A stretch of 64,000 bases of DNA from [Eubacterium] cellulosolvens LD2006. GTDB taxonomy: Bacteria; Bacillota; Clostridia; Lachnospirales; Lachnospiraceae. Below the pieces are notes generated by a model. It did not search any database, was not told the origin of the DNA, and saw nothing but the letters and a program-made list of their open reading frames with translations. The stretch spans positions 62,001-126,000 of the forward strand of contig NZ_JHXY01000010.1 of assembly GCF_000621585.1 (NCBI RefSeq), in the 5' to 3' direction. The position numbers were made by a program, and so were the translations under genes. Shown here piece after piece: positions 53,626 to 61,913 of this stretch (position 1 is its first letter; the number at the start of each line of letters is the position of its first letter).

Positions 53626-54039
53626 ATGCGTCAGTACAAAGGAATCGTTGTCGCAGCCCTGGTTCTCGTCATGCTGATGTTCATGACACTGTTCCTCGGG
53701 GCGAGGCTGAAGGCGAAAATCGAGGCGGGCAATGAAAAAGTGCAGGTGCTCGATCAAAAAAGCAAAGAAGAGACGAAGCGCGCGAAAGAGATCTCCGAAC
53801 TGAAGGAACGAATGAAGAGCGATGACTACAAGGAACAGGTCGCCAAGGATCAGCTCGGTCTGGTGCGTGACGGAGAAATTATCTTCAAAAAGTCCGATAA
53901 GAAGGACAAGCCGGCAGGCGATGCCGGGAATCCGATTGAGCCGGAAGAAATTGAACATGAGGACGCGGATTCCGGCGCCGGGGCCGACGGCGGAATGTCT
54001 GATCCGGAGGATACCGGAGCGGATACTGACAATAATTAA
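53626..54039 (+). CDS. DivIC/FtsB-type septum formation protein
   Basis: 137 residues from ATG 53626 (AGGTGA upstream). A short cytoplasmic N-terminus, one membrane helix (about 6-27; GIVVAALVLVMLMFMTLFLG), a coiled coil (about 30-68) and the conserved LGLVRDGEIIF segment define the DivIC/FtsL-B family. An acidic Gly/Asp/Glu-rich tail of about 45 residues follows. Takes part in the divisome with FtsL and DivIB. Position after rqcP is the conserved one. Confidence 0.88.
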   Translation: MRQYKGIVVAALVLVMLMFMTLFLGARLKAKIEAGNEKVQVLDQKSKEETKRAKEISELKERMKSDDYKEQVAKDQLGLVRDGEIIFKKSDKKDKPAGDAGNPIEPEEIEHEDADSGAGADGGMSDPEDTGADTDNN

Positions 54040-54042
54040 CAG

Positions 54043-54079
54043 GAAAAGACCATGCCTTTCTGTACGGCATGGTCTTTTG
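54043..54079 (+). terminator. divIC terminator
   Basis: AAAAGACCATGCC, loop, GGCATGGTCTTTT. Confidence 0.9.
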
Positions 54080-54158
54080 TCTCATAGCTCCGCATTTCCT
54101 ATGAGACAAAAACGCTCCGCGGGAAGCGCGCTCGCGCGATGAGTAGATGCTTCGCATT
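54080..54158 (+). repeat. Dispersed repeat copy, left arm shortened
   Basis: TCTCATAG-CTCCGCATTTCC TATGAGA: nine bases of the left arm are gone. Then ACAAAAACGCTCCGCGGGAA, the GCGCGATGAGTAGATGCTT segment, and the tail running up to the tilS ribosome binding site. Confidence 0.82.
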
Positions 54159-54174
54159 TATTTTGGAGGAAACC

Positions 54175-55695
54175 ATGGGGATTGAGAAGACGGCGGAAAA
54201 CTACATTCGAAGGCACCGGTTGATCGGTGCGGGCGATCTGGTGTGCGTGGGATTGTCCGGCGGAGCGGACTCTGTGGCTCTTCTCCTCGCGCTGAAGAAG
54301 ATCAGGGACAGCCGTGATCCGGAGCCTTTCGGACTTGCCGCCGTGCATATCAATCACAATCTCCGGGGAGAGGCGGCGGATGACGACTGCCGCTTCGTCC
54401 GCGATCTCTGCGGGAGAATGGAAATACCGTTGAAAACATATTCCTGTCCGGTGGCGGAATATGCAGACGAAAAAAAGATCGGTCTGGAGGAGGCGGGCAG
54501 GGAAGTGCGGCATGAGAAGTTTTTCCTGGCCGCGCGGGAATTTGCGGAAGAAAACGGAATGAGGGCTTCGCAGGTGAAGATTGCGCTGGCTCATCACGCG
54601 GATGATCAGGCGGAGACTGTTCTGTTCCGGGCGGCCCGTGGGACTTCCCTTGCCGGGCTTGCCGGGATCCGGCCGATGGTTGTCATGGACGGACTTACAC
54701 TGATCCGCCCGCTTCTTCCGGTCACCAGAGCGGAGATTGAGGCCTGGCTGCTGGCGAGAAAGCAACGGTGGAGAACCGATGCCACAAATGCGGATGAGAG
54801 TTACGCGAGAAACGCGATCCGGGGGACGGTTCTTCCCTGTCTGAAGGAAAAAATCAACCACAGATCCGCGCTTCACCTTGCGCAGGCGGCTGAAGACATG
54901 GCGGCAGCGGATGAATATCTCCGCGGGCAGGCGAAGGAAATCGAAGGATGTCTTGTCCGGACAGATCCTTCGGACGGTTCGGTTTCGATCACGGACCAGC
55001 TTCTCTCTTATCCCGAAATTCTTCAGAATTATATTCTGATGGACGCGCTCGAGCGGGCGGCCGGTCGCCGGAAGGATCTGGGCCGGGAACAGCTTACGGA
55101 ATTGAAAGATTTGTTCGCGGAGACGGCCGGGAAGAGGCGCGACCTTCCCTACGGGGTTTGTGCGCACCGGGAATACGACAGGGTCGTGCTGGATGGAATG
55201 AGGCGCGAAAAGGTTTTCAAATCGGTCACAGAAACGTCATACGAGAGATCTATCCCCGGCGAGGGTGACCGGAAATCCGGAAACTTCCGGATCGGCGATA
55301 CGGACATCCGCTGGGAGATCCGCGACCTTGTGCCGGCGTCAATCCCCCAAAATCGGTATACGAAAGTTTTGGATTATGATAAAATAAATTATAATCTTGT
55401 CATGAGATTTCGAAGAAACGGTGACAGGATCGTTGTGAATGCAAAAGGCGGGAGCCGGAAACTGAAGGATTATCTGATTGACCGGAAGATCCCTCGGCGC
55501 TTCAGAGACCGCATACCGCTTCTTGCCTCCGGCAGCAGTGTATTCTGGGTAGTCGGCCACCGGATCAGCGAAGACTGCAAGGTGACGGGCGATACACGGC
55601 GGGTGCTGGTGATCACGGCGAAAGGACCGGACGACGGAGATTCGATGGAACGAAACGATCGGGGAACCGACGGAGAGCCGGCCGAAATGACATAA
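54175..55695 (+). CDS. tilS: tRNA(Ile)-lysidine synthetase
   Basis: 506 residues from ATG 54175 behind GGAGG. PP-loop SGGADS at residues 28-33, then HINHNLRGEAADDD and LAHHADDQAETVLF, the N-terminal catalytic domain. C-terminal TilS_C domain (about 400-480; RFRRNGDRIVV, LKDYLIDRKIPRRFRDRIPL in part). Modifies C34 of tRNA-Ile(CAU) so that it reads AUA. Standard position in the divIC-tilS-hpt-ftsH block. Confidence 0.96.
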   Translation: MGIEKTAENYIRRHRLIGAGDLVCVGLSGGADSVALLLALKKIRDSRDPEPFGLAAVHINHNLRGEAADDDCRFVRDLCGRMEIPLKTYSCPVAEYADEKKIGLEEAGREVRHEKFFLAAREFAEENGMRASQVKIALAHHADDQAETVLFRAARGTSLAGLAGIRPMVVMDGLTLIRPLLPVTRAEIEAWLLARKQRWRTDATNADESYARNAIRGTVLPCLKEKINHRSALHLAQAAEDMAAADEYLRGQAKEIEGCLVRTDPSDGSVSITDQLLSYPEILQNYILMDALERAAGRRKDLGREQLTELKDLFAETAGKRRDLPYGVCAHREYDRVVLDGMRREKVFKSVTETSYERSIPGEGDRKSGNFRIGDTDIRWEIRDLVPASIPQNRYTKVLDYDKINYNLVMRFRRNGDRIVVNAKGGSRKLKDYLIDRKIPRRFRDRIPLLASGSSVFWVVGHRISEDCKVTGDTRRVLVITAKGPDDGDSMERNDRGTDGEPAEMT

Positions 55696-55736
55696 TGATA
55701 TGTGTGCGAAGGCACACAGACTTACAGGAGGAAACC

Positions 55737-56267
55737 ATGAGTGAAAAAGTATCTGTGCTGATCGATGAGAAAGAGGTCGGCGAAAGGATCAGAGTTCTCG
55801 GAGAGAAGATTTCGAAAGAATACGAGGGAAAGACCGTCCATATGATCTGTGTTCTGAAGGGCGGCGTCGTGTTCATGTGTGATCTTGCGAAGAGAATCAG
55901 CGTTCCGGTCACGATGGATTTTATGTCCGTCTCCAGTTACGGCGGCGGCACGACATCGAGTGGAATTGTCAAGATCGTGAAGGATCTTGATGAGCCGATC
56001 GAGGGAAAAGATGTGCTTGTAGTAGAGGATATTATAGATTCCGGTCGTACACTCAGCTATCTGATGCATCTTCTGAAGAAGAGAAATCCGAACAGCATCA
56101 AGCTCTGTACGCTGCTGGACAAACCGGATCGCCGTGTGGTCGAGGATGTGGTTGTGGATTATACGGGGTTTGTGATTCCGGACGAATTCGTTGTCGGGTA
56201 TGGTCTGGATTATGACCAGAGATACCGTAACCTTCCGTATGTAGGAGTCATCAGCTTCGACGACTGA
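55737..56267 (+). CDS. hpt: Hypoxanthine phosphoribosyltransferase
   Basis: 176 residues from ATG 55737 behind AGGAGG; the upstream in-frame ATG overlaps tilS and lacks a site. PRPP-binding motif VLVVEDIIDSGRTL, the flexible-loop segment SSYGGGTTSSG, and VGYGLDYDQRYRNLPYVG at the end. Salvages hypoxanthine/guanine to IMP/GMP, which fits with the purine permease at 20.7 kb. Confidence 0.96.
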   Translation: MSEKVSVLIDEKEVGERIRVLGEKISKEYEGKTVHMICVLKGGVVFMCDLAKRISVPVTMDFMSVSSYGGGTTSSGIVKIVKDLDEPIEGKDVLVVEDIIDSGRTLSYLMHLLKKRNPNSIKLCTLLDKPDRRVVEDVVVDYTGFVIPDEFVVGYGLDYDQRYRNLPYVGVISFDD

Positions 56268-56302
56268 TGCGGAACCGCTGATCAGAGGAGGAGTCAATAC
56301 AC

Positions 56303-58270
56303 GTGGAGAATATGAAGAGAGGCATCGTAACCTACTTGATCGTTCTGGTGGCCGTTATTGCTGCATTTGTACTGCTTCCGGGACTACTTCGATCTGATTC
56401 TGAAGTGAACACATCAACATACGAGAGATATCTGAAAAACGGGGATATCGTAGAAGCTCAGATTAACCAAAACAGCGAGGTGCCGACCGGAAATATCCAG
56501 TTCAGGCTTTCGGACGGCACGATGGGCAGGGTTTATGTGGCCGATGTAAAAGAGGCCGAGGAAGAGCTGAAGGCGCACAAGATCAGTTATACGCTGGACG
56601 ACGTGTCGAGAACGGGGATCTTCGAGGCCCTCATCCTTCCGGCTCTGTTTACGGCGGTGGTGGTGATTCTGCTCATCATGTTTCTCGGCAGGAGTGCGGG
56701 TGCAGGATCTGCATCCAACAACCGCATGATGGACTTTGGGAAGAGTCACGCGAAAATGACGACGGGAAAGGACAGCCATGTGCGCTTCGCGGATGTGGCC
56801 GGCCTTCAGGAGGAGAAGGAGGATCTGGTCGAGATCGTCGACTTCCTCAAGAACCCCGGGAAGTATACCCGGGTCGGCGCGAGGATTCCGAAGGGAGTGA
56901 TTCTTGTCGGACGTCCCGGAACGGGAAAAACACTGCTTGCGAAGGCGGTTGCCGGAGAGGCGGATGTTCCGTTCTTCTCCATTTCCGGTTCGGATTTTGT
57001 GGAGATGTTCGTCGGCGTCGGCGCTTCCCGTGTCAGAGACCTGTTCGCAGAGGCGAAAAAGAACGCACCGTGTATTGTATTTATTGATGAAATAGACGCT
57101 GTCGGAAGACAGAGAGGCGCCGGAATGGGCGGCGGCCATGATGAGAGAGAGCAGACGCTGAACCAGCTGCTGGTAGAGATGGACGGTTTCGGCGTCAACG
57201 AGGGCATTATTGTCATGGCGGCGACAAACCGTGTGGATATTCTGGATCCTGCCATTCTGAGACCGGGACGTTTTGACCGGAAGATCACGGTCGGAGCACC
57301 CGATGTCAAGGGAAGAGAAGACATCCTGAGAGTCCACGCCAGAAACAAACCGCTCGGCGACGATGTCGAGCTGCAGCAGATTGCGCAGACGACCGCCGGC
57401 TTTACGGGAGCGGATCTGGAGAATCTTCTCAACGAGGCTGCCATCCGGGCGGCCAGAGAACAGCGCGCTTATGTAAATCAGAAGGATATCAAAGAATCCT
57501 TCATTAAAGTGGGGGTCGGAACTGAGAAGAAGAGCCACGTGATCTCGGAGAAAGAGAAGAAGATCACGGCATACCACGAGACCGGACATGCGATCCTCTT
57601 CCATGTTCTGGACCTGATGGATCCGGTGTACACGATTTCCATTATTCCGACCGGTCCCGGAGCGGCAGGATATACGATGCCGCAGCCGGAGAACGACGAT
57701 ATGTTCATGACCAAGAAGAAAATGATCCAGCAGATCATCGTTGATCTGGGCGGCCGTGTGGCTGAGGAGATGATTTTCGACGATATCACGACCGGCGCGT
57801 CCCAGGATATCCGTCAGGCGACGGCCACTGCACGCGCGATGGTGACAAAATACGGAATGTCCGCAAAACTCGGTCTGGTCAACTACGATCTGGACGAAGG
57901 AAACGAAGTTTTCCTTGGAAGGGACTTCGGCCATACGAAGACCTACAGCGAGTCCGTCGCAAAAGAGATCGACGAGGAAGTGCGCAGAATCATAGACAAT
58001 TGTCATCGCGAGGCGCAGAGACTGATCTCGGAGCACCGTTATGTGCTCGATGAATGTGCCAGACAGCTGATGGTTCATGAGAAGCTCGGAAGAAAAGAAT
58101 TTGAGCAGATCTTTGAACAGGAGAGAGCCGGCACCTTCGGCGAGACCACGGGACTTCTGTATCCGGATGGCGACAAGGCGGATCAGGGAGAGAAGAAGCC
58201 GGACAGAGAGGCGAAAGACAACAGGCTCGGCGTATTCCCGGGACTCGGAGAACTCCGGACGGCTGACTGA
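56303..58270 (+). CDS. ftsH: ATP-dependent zinc metalloprotease FtsH
   Basis: 655 residues. GTG 56303 is used because GAGGAGGAG lies about 10 bp before it; ATG 56312 would be too far. Two membrane helices (about 7-26 and 108-129) flank a small external domain. AAA domain with Walker [10 protein letters not shown] (Arg where Pro is usual), Walker [12 protein letters not shown] and the second region of homology [20 protein letters not shown] in part. Zinc site HETGH, with the third ligand in the [11 protein letters not shown] region. Degrades membrane and regulatory proteins. Last gene of the block. Confidence 0.97.
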   Translation: MENMKRGIVTYLIVLVAVIAAFVLLPGLLRSDSEVNTSTYERYLKNGDIVEAQINQNSEVPTGNIQFRLSDGTMGRVYVADVKEAEEELKAHKISYTLDDVSRTGIFEALILPALFTAVVVILLIMFLGRSAGAGSASNNRMMDFGKSHAKMTTGKDSHVRFADVAGLQEEKEDLVEIVDFLKNPGKYTRVGARIPKGVILVGRPGTGKTLLAKAVAGEADVPFFSISGSDFVEMFVGVGASRVRDLFAEAKKNAPCIVFIDEIDAVGRQRGAGMGGGHDEREQTLNQLLVEMDGFGVNEGIIVMAATNRVDILDPAILRPGRFDRKITVGAPDVKGREDILRVHARNKPLGDDVELQQIAQTTAGFTGADLENLLNEAAIRAAREQRAYVNQKDIKESFIKVGVGTEKKSHVISEKEKKITAYHETGHAILFHVLDLMDPVYTISIIPTGPGAAGYTMPQPENDDMFMTKKKMIQQIIVDLGGRVAEEMIFDDITTGASQDIRQATATARAMVTKYGMSAKLGLVNYDLDEGNEVFLGRDFGHTKTYSESVAKEIDEEVRRIIDNCHREAQRLISEHRYVLDECARQLMVHEKLGRKEFEQIFEQERAGTFGETTGLLYPDGDKADQGEKKPDREAKDNRLGVFPGLGELRTAD

Positions 58271-58302
58271 GAAATGTAAAGAAGTATTTTGATAGAAATG
58301 TC

Positions 58303-58350
58303 AGAAACCTGTACAGACGGTTAGATGTCTGTGCAGGTTTCTTTTTGTAT
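58303..58350 (+). terminator. ftsH terminator
   Basis: AAACCTGTACAGAC, loop, GTCTGTGCAGGTTT, CTTTTTG. Confidence 0.92.
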
Positions 58351-58723
58351 AGAAGAACTCCGTTATCCGATCGGAACGGGATCCTGCACAGACGGGCAAA
58401 GAGGAGCCTTTATTTGTCTCGGACAGGAAGCGATCCGTCCTTCGCGGCCCGAGGAAACGTCATGTCCCCAAAGGATTTATCACAAATTCTAAAAAAGAAT
58501 GTGACCTGCGGAGTTTTTGAATGAAAAAAATATGATATCCGGCCGGGAAGGACTTCTTTCGGGGGAAGACGCGCCTTCTCGGGCGTCCTGAATTGTGTCA
58601 GAATGACAAAAATGATGAAGAGTAACAAATAATTCGATATATATGTGACTCTAAACGACAGAATATGATACGAAATTGTGCAAGATGAATAAAAAGGATG
58701 TTTAAACAAATGTGATCTTTGGG

Positions 58724-58752
58724 TAGACTTTCTGTGCGAGGAGTGCTATTAT
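58724..58752 (+). promoter_or_regulatory. Promoter of the small-RNA candidate
   Basis: TAGACT, 17 bp, extended -10 TGCTATTAT. Confidence 0.5.
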
Positions 58753-58758
58753 AATAAC

Positions 58759-58858
58759 TGTAAAAACCCCCCAATACATTATATAGTTTTTGCTACACCC
58801 CATAAGAGAAATACCTTCTCCAAGACGGCGACCTTTTCGAAGGCCGCCGTTTTACTTT
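58759..58858 (+). ncRNA. Candidate trans-acting small RNA with C-rich motifs
   Basis: About 100 nt from a predicted start to an intrinsic terminator. Single-stranded segments contain AAAACCCCCCAAT, CTACACCCCAT and ACCTTCTCC, all complementary to Shine-Dalgarno sequences, as in C-rich regulatory RNAs of Firmicutes. No reading frame with a ribosome binding site. The terminator is ACGGCG-CCTT-TTCG-AAGG-CGCCGT, then TTTTAC. Confidence 0.5.
58824..58858 (+). terminator. Terminator of the small-RNA candidate
   Basis: Stem of 6 plus 4 pairs with a TTCG tetraloop, followed by TTTTACTTTTATTTTTT. Confidence 0.88.
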
Positions 58859-59068
58859 TATTTTTTAACAGGGACGTTAAGCGACAGGAACCGATGCCGC
58901 GAAAGCCGGCCGGTTCGATGGAGAATCCGGTCAGAGGTTGCCGGTGGCAAATGGTGACAGAAGGAGCTTATGGCGACGGAAGGCCTGTCGAAAAAATATA
59001 AAATATAAAAATGTTATTTTTGAAAGGGTTTTACTATCGTTTCAATGGCGGATATTCTAATAATGTAG

Positions 59069-59074
59069 TATAAT
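59069..59074 (+). promoter_or_regulatory. -10 element of the GH13 gene
   Basis: TATAAT, predicted leader of about 30 nt; the -35 is poor (TGGCGG at 17 bp). Confidence 0.45.
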
Positions 59075-59111
59075 TATTCAGAGCTTGAGACTTAGTAAAG
59101 AAGGAAGACAA

Positions 59112-61241
59112 ATGGTTGAGCTGGAGCGAAAATTAAATTACACGCTGCGTATGAGGCCGCTTCTTAAGAAGAATGCGCTCTACAGTGACGAGACGGAGAT
59201 GTTCCGTACACCGATGGAAGTACAGCCGGGCGATACGGTTACCATCCGTTTTCGTGCTGCGAAAAACAATGTAGATGAGGTCTATCTTTGCCATGCAAGG
59301 ACGAAGTGCAGGATGGAACTGGACGAGAGCAGAGATGGATTTGACTATTATTCGGTCAAGGTCGTTGTCGGTACGACCCGTTTTTCCTACGTATTTGAGG
59401 TGCGGCTGGGAAGTACAGTGTGCTGTTATAATAAGCTGGGTGTCTCCCGTGATCTGAACATGAACTATCCGTTCCGTATTCTGCCCGGTTTCTCAACGCC
59501 GGAGTGGGCGAAGGGTGCCGTTATGTATCAGATTTTTCCGGACAGATTCCGGAACGGCGATACTTCGAACGATGTCATGAGTGACGAGTACAGCTATATC
59601 GGCGACCATGTAAAACAGGTGGATAACTGGTACAAGACCCCGGACAACATGGATGTCCGCAATTTCTACGGCGGAGATCTCCAGGGTATTATTGATAAAC
59701 TCGGGTATCTCGAGAAACTCGGAATCGAGGCGATTTACCTGAACCCGATCTTTGTGTCGGCTTCGAACCACAAGTATGATACACAGGACTATGATTATGT
59801 AGATCCACACCTCGGCAGGATTGTCGCAGAGGACGAAGGACTTCTTTCGGAGGGGGATCAGGATAATTCAAATGCGACCAAATACAGAAGCCGCGTGACC
59901 GATCAGAGAAACCTGGAAGCTTCCAACCAGCTGTTTATTAAACTGGTGGAGGAGGCACACAAGCGCGGAATCAAGATCATCCTCGACGGCGTATTTAACC
60001 ATTGCGGATCCTTCAACAAGTGGATGGACCGTGAGCGGATTTATGAAGGGAGAGAAGGCTTCAAGCCTGGCGCCTACGTGTCCGAGCACAGCCCGTACCA
60101 CAATTATTTCTCTTTCAGAGAAGACGGCAAGTGGCCGTACAATGAAGAATATGATGGCTGGTGGGGACACAACACACTGCCGAAACTGAACTATGAAGGC
60201 TCTAAGGAGCTTCAGGAAGATATTTTCCGTATCGCGCGCAAATGGGTATCGCCGCCGTACAACGTGGACGGCTGGCGCCTTGACGTCGCTGCGGATCTCG
60301 GACACTCCTCCGGATTCAACCACGACTTCTGGAGAAGATTCCGGAAAGTTGTAAAAGACGCGAACCCGAACGCGCTGATTCTTGCCGAGCATTACGGAGA
60401 CGCGGATGCATGGCTGCAGGGTGATGAGTGGGATACGGTTATGAACTACGATGCGTTCATGGAGCCGGTGTCCTGGTTTTTCACTGGAATGGAGAAGCAC
60501 AGCGACAGCTACAGAGAGGATCTGCTCGGAAACGCAGACAGTTTCCAGGATGCGATGCGCTACCATATGGCTTCCTTCTCAATGCCGTCTCTTCTGGTGG
60601 CGATGAACCAGCTGGATAATCACGATCACTCGAGATTCCTCACGAGAACGAATCACGTGCAGGGACGTGTACAGAGATGGGGCCCGGAAAAAGCAGAAGA
60701 GAATGTGGATGTGGCAGTGCTCCGCGAGGCTGTTGTCGTCCAGATGACATGGCCGGGCGCGCCGACACTCTACTACGGAGATGAAGCCGGTGTCTGCGGA
60801 TTTACGGATCCCGACAACAGACGTACCTATCCCTGGGGTAAGGAAAATCACGAGCTGATCAGCTTTTACGAGACGATCATCCGTATACACAAGGAGTACA
60901 GGGTACTCAGCACAGGTTCCGTCATCATCCTCTACAAGGACAAGGACGTGCTTGTCTATGCGAGATTCAACGCGGATGAGCAGGTGATTGTATTTGTAAA
61001 CAACAGAGACCGGGAATACGATCTCACGGCAGTGATCTGGCCGGCGGGGCTGAACCGTTATGAGAACCGCACAGAGCTGGAACAGGTATTCGAGACCTCC
61101 AAAGACGGATACAGTACAGAGAAAAAGATCTTCGCGGCGAACGGGGGATCGCTGTACATGAAGCTGAAGCCGGAGAGCGCGGTAGTTCTTCATCACCGCA
61201 GCAGATCACTGACTGAGGTGAACGGCTCCTTTAGCAAATAA
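59112..61241 (+). CDS. GH13 alpha-glycosidase (neopullulanase/cyclomaltodextrinase type)
   Basis: 709 residues from ATG 59112 (AAGGA upstream); a TTG further up would lie almost on the promoter. No signal peptide, so cytoplasmic. N-terminal beta-domain of the CBM34 sort (about 1-125), then the (beta/alpha)8 barrel beginning WAKGAVMYQIFPDRFRNGD. Catalytic residues: nucleophile Asp391 in GWRLDVA, acid/base Glu426 in LILAEHYGD, and Asp in LDNHDHSRF. Hydrolyses alpha-1,4 (perhaps alpha-1,6) bonds in maltodextrins, pullulan fragments or cyclodextrins. Fits with GlgP and the mutase nearby. Confidence 0.93.
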   Translation: MVELERKLNYTLRMRPLLKKNALYSDETEMFRTPMEVQPGDTVTIRFRAAKNNVDEVYLCHARTKCRMELDESRDGFDYYSVKVVVGTTRFSYVFEVRLGSTVCCYNKLGVSRDLNMNYPFRILPGFSTPEWAKGAVMYQIFPDRFRNGDTSNDVMSDEYSYIGDHVKQVDNWYKTPDNMDVRNFYGGDLQGIIDKLGYLEKLGIEAIYLNPIFVSASNHKYDTQDYDYVDPHLGRIVAEDEGLLSEGDQDNSNATKYRSRVTDQRNLEASNQLFIKLVEEAHKRGIKIILDGVFNHCGSFNKWMDRERIYEGREGFKPGAYVSEHSPYHNYFSFREDGKWPYNEEYDGWWGHNTLPKLNYEGSKELQEDIFRIARKWVSPPYNVDGWRLDVAADLGHSSGFNHDFWRRFRKVVKDANPNALILAEHYGDADAWLQGDEWDTVMNYDAFMEPVSWFFTGMEKHSDSYREDLLGNADSFQDAMRYHMASFSMPSLLVAMNQLDNHDHSRFLTRTNHVQGRVQRWGPEKAEENVDVAVLREAVVVQMTWPGAPTLYYGDEAGVCGFTDPDNRRTYPWGKENHELISFYETIIRIHKEYRVLSTGSVIILYKDKDVLVYARFNADEQVIVFVNNRDREYDLTAVIWPAGLNRYENRTELEQVFETSKDGYSTEKKIFAANGGSLYMKLKPESAVVLHHRSRSLTEVNGSFSK

Positions 61242-61269
61242 TTTACTGTTTGAAACAGATTGATCCGTT

Positions 61270-61300
61270 CTGCGCGCTGTCCTGTGTGACGGCGCGCAGA
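61270..61300. other. GC-rich hairpin after the GH13 gene
   Basis: CTGCGCGC, loop, GCGCGCAG, followed by AAAAAC rather than U's. A stem without a terminator tail on either strand. Confidence 0.5.
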
Positions 61301-61335
61301 AAAACGTTATCACGTAAAAATGTCGGAAAAGATTC

Positions 61336-61364
61336 TTGCAATACAGACGAAGATAAGATATAAT
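61336..61364 (+). promoter_or_regulatory. tRNA operon promoter
   Basis: TTGCAA, 17 bp, TATAAT; start near 61371. Confidence 0.75.
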
Positions 61365-61425
61365 TTCAATTTGTCAGAGCGTTCGGTGAGACGGTCGTAA
61401 GGCAGGCACTTTGACGATTGAATAT

Positions 61426-61506
61426 GGGTGGTTTCCCGAGTGGCCAAAGGGGACAGACTGTAAATCTGCTGCGATTGCTTCGGTGGTTCGAATCCACCAC
61501 CACCCA
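61426..61506 (+). tRNA. tRNA-Tyr (GTA)
   Basis: Acceptor GGGTGGT/ACCACCC, T-arm GGTGG-TTCGAAT-CCACC, anticodon loop CTGTAAA with GTA at 61460-61462. The long variable arm fits a class II tRNA-Tyr. CCA is not encoded. Confidence 0.96.
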
Positions 61507-61530
61507 TCGACAGAACAGACTGTCGCAAAT

Positions 61531-61615
61531 GCCCGTGTGGCGGAATTGGTAGACGCAAGGGACTTAAAATCCCTCGGTGCTATACACCGTGCCGGTTCGA
61601 GTCCGGCCACGGGCA
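61531..61615 (+). tRNA. tRNA-Leu (TAA)
   Basis: Acceptor GCCCGTG/CACGGGC, anticodon loop CTTAAAA with TAA at 61565-61567, long variable arm, T-arm GCCGG-TTCGAGT-CCGGC. CCA is not encoded. Confidence 0.97.
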
Positions 61616-61632
61616 GTTATGAGGAAGTCGGA

Positions 61633-61675
61633 AATACCGGTTGCTTTGCTTATGTGAGGCAGCCGGTATTTTTTG
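61633..61675 (+). terminator. tRNA operon terminator
   Basis: AATACCGGTTGC, loop, GGCAGCCGGTATT, TTTTT. Confidence 0.92.
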
Positions 61676-61719
61676 TGTCATAGAAATCCTTTCGAATTCT
61701 ATAACACAAAACGATTCGC
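61676..61719 (+). repeat. Dispersed repeat, degenerate copy
   Basis: TGTCATAGAAATCCTTTCG, AATTCTATAACACAAAACGA, TTCGCG: the same layout as the core with many substitutions, right after the tRNA terminator. Confidence 0.6.
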
Positions 61720-61821
61720 GTACATTCTATTTTATTCATATTCATATAAAAAAACGCCGATAGTACTCATAGAGAGCGCAAATCAGGAAATCGATCTGAA
61801 ATTTCAGGTGTTATATTTGAT

Positions 61822-61850
61822 TTGAACTTTGCGTCACACGATTATATAAT
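61822..61850 (+). promoter_or_regulatory. Promoter of the phosphohexomutase gene
   Basis: TTGAAC, 17 bp, TATAAT. Confidence 0.75.
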
Positions 61851-61913
61851 TTAATATGACGTTCTTTGGAACGGGGAGCATTTTTTTTCAAGGAAGGAAA
61901 GGAAGGTTTGACT

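Larger units (their letters stand above)
58351..59111 (+). other. Long non-coding interval between ftsH and the GH13 gene
   Basis: About 760 bp with no convincing gene. Contents: a small-RNA candidate (58759-58858) and the promoter of the GH13 gene; the rest is AT-rich sequence with scattered short inverted repeats such as GGGAAGGACTTC. Confidence 0.7.

Noticed and set aside
56414-58078. A 554-codon open frame antisense to ftsH
   Set aside because: Shadow of a strongly conserved gene, no start signals.
61270-61300. Terminator after the GH13 gene
   Set aside because: Good GC stem but followed by A's, with no U tract on either strand; kept only as a hairpin.
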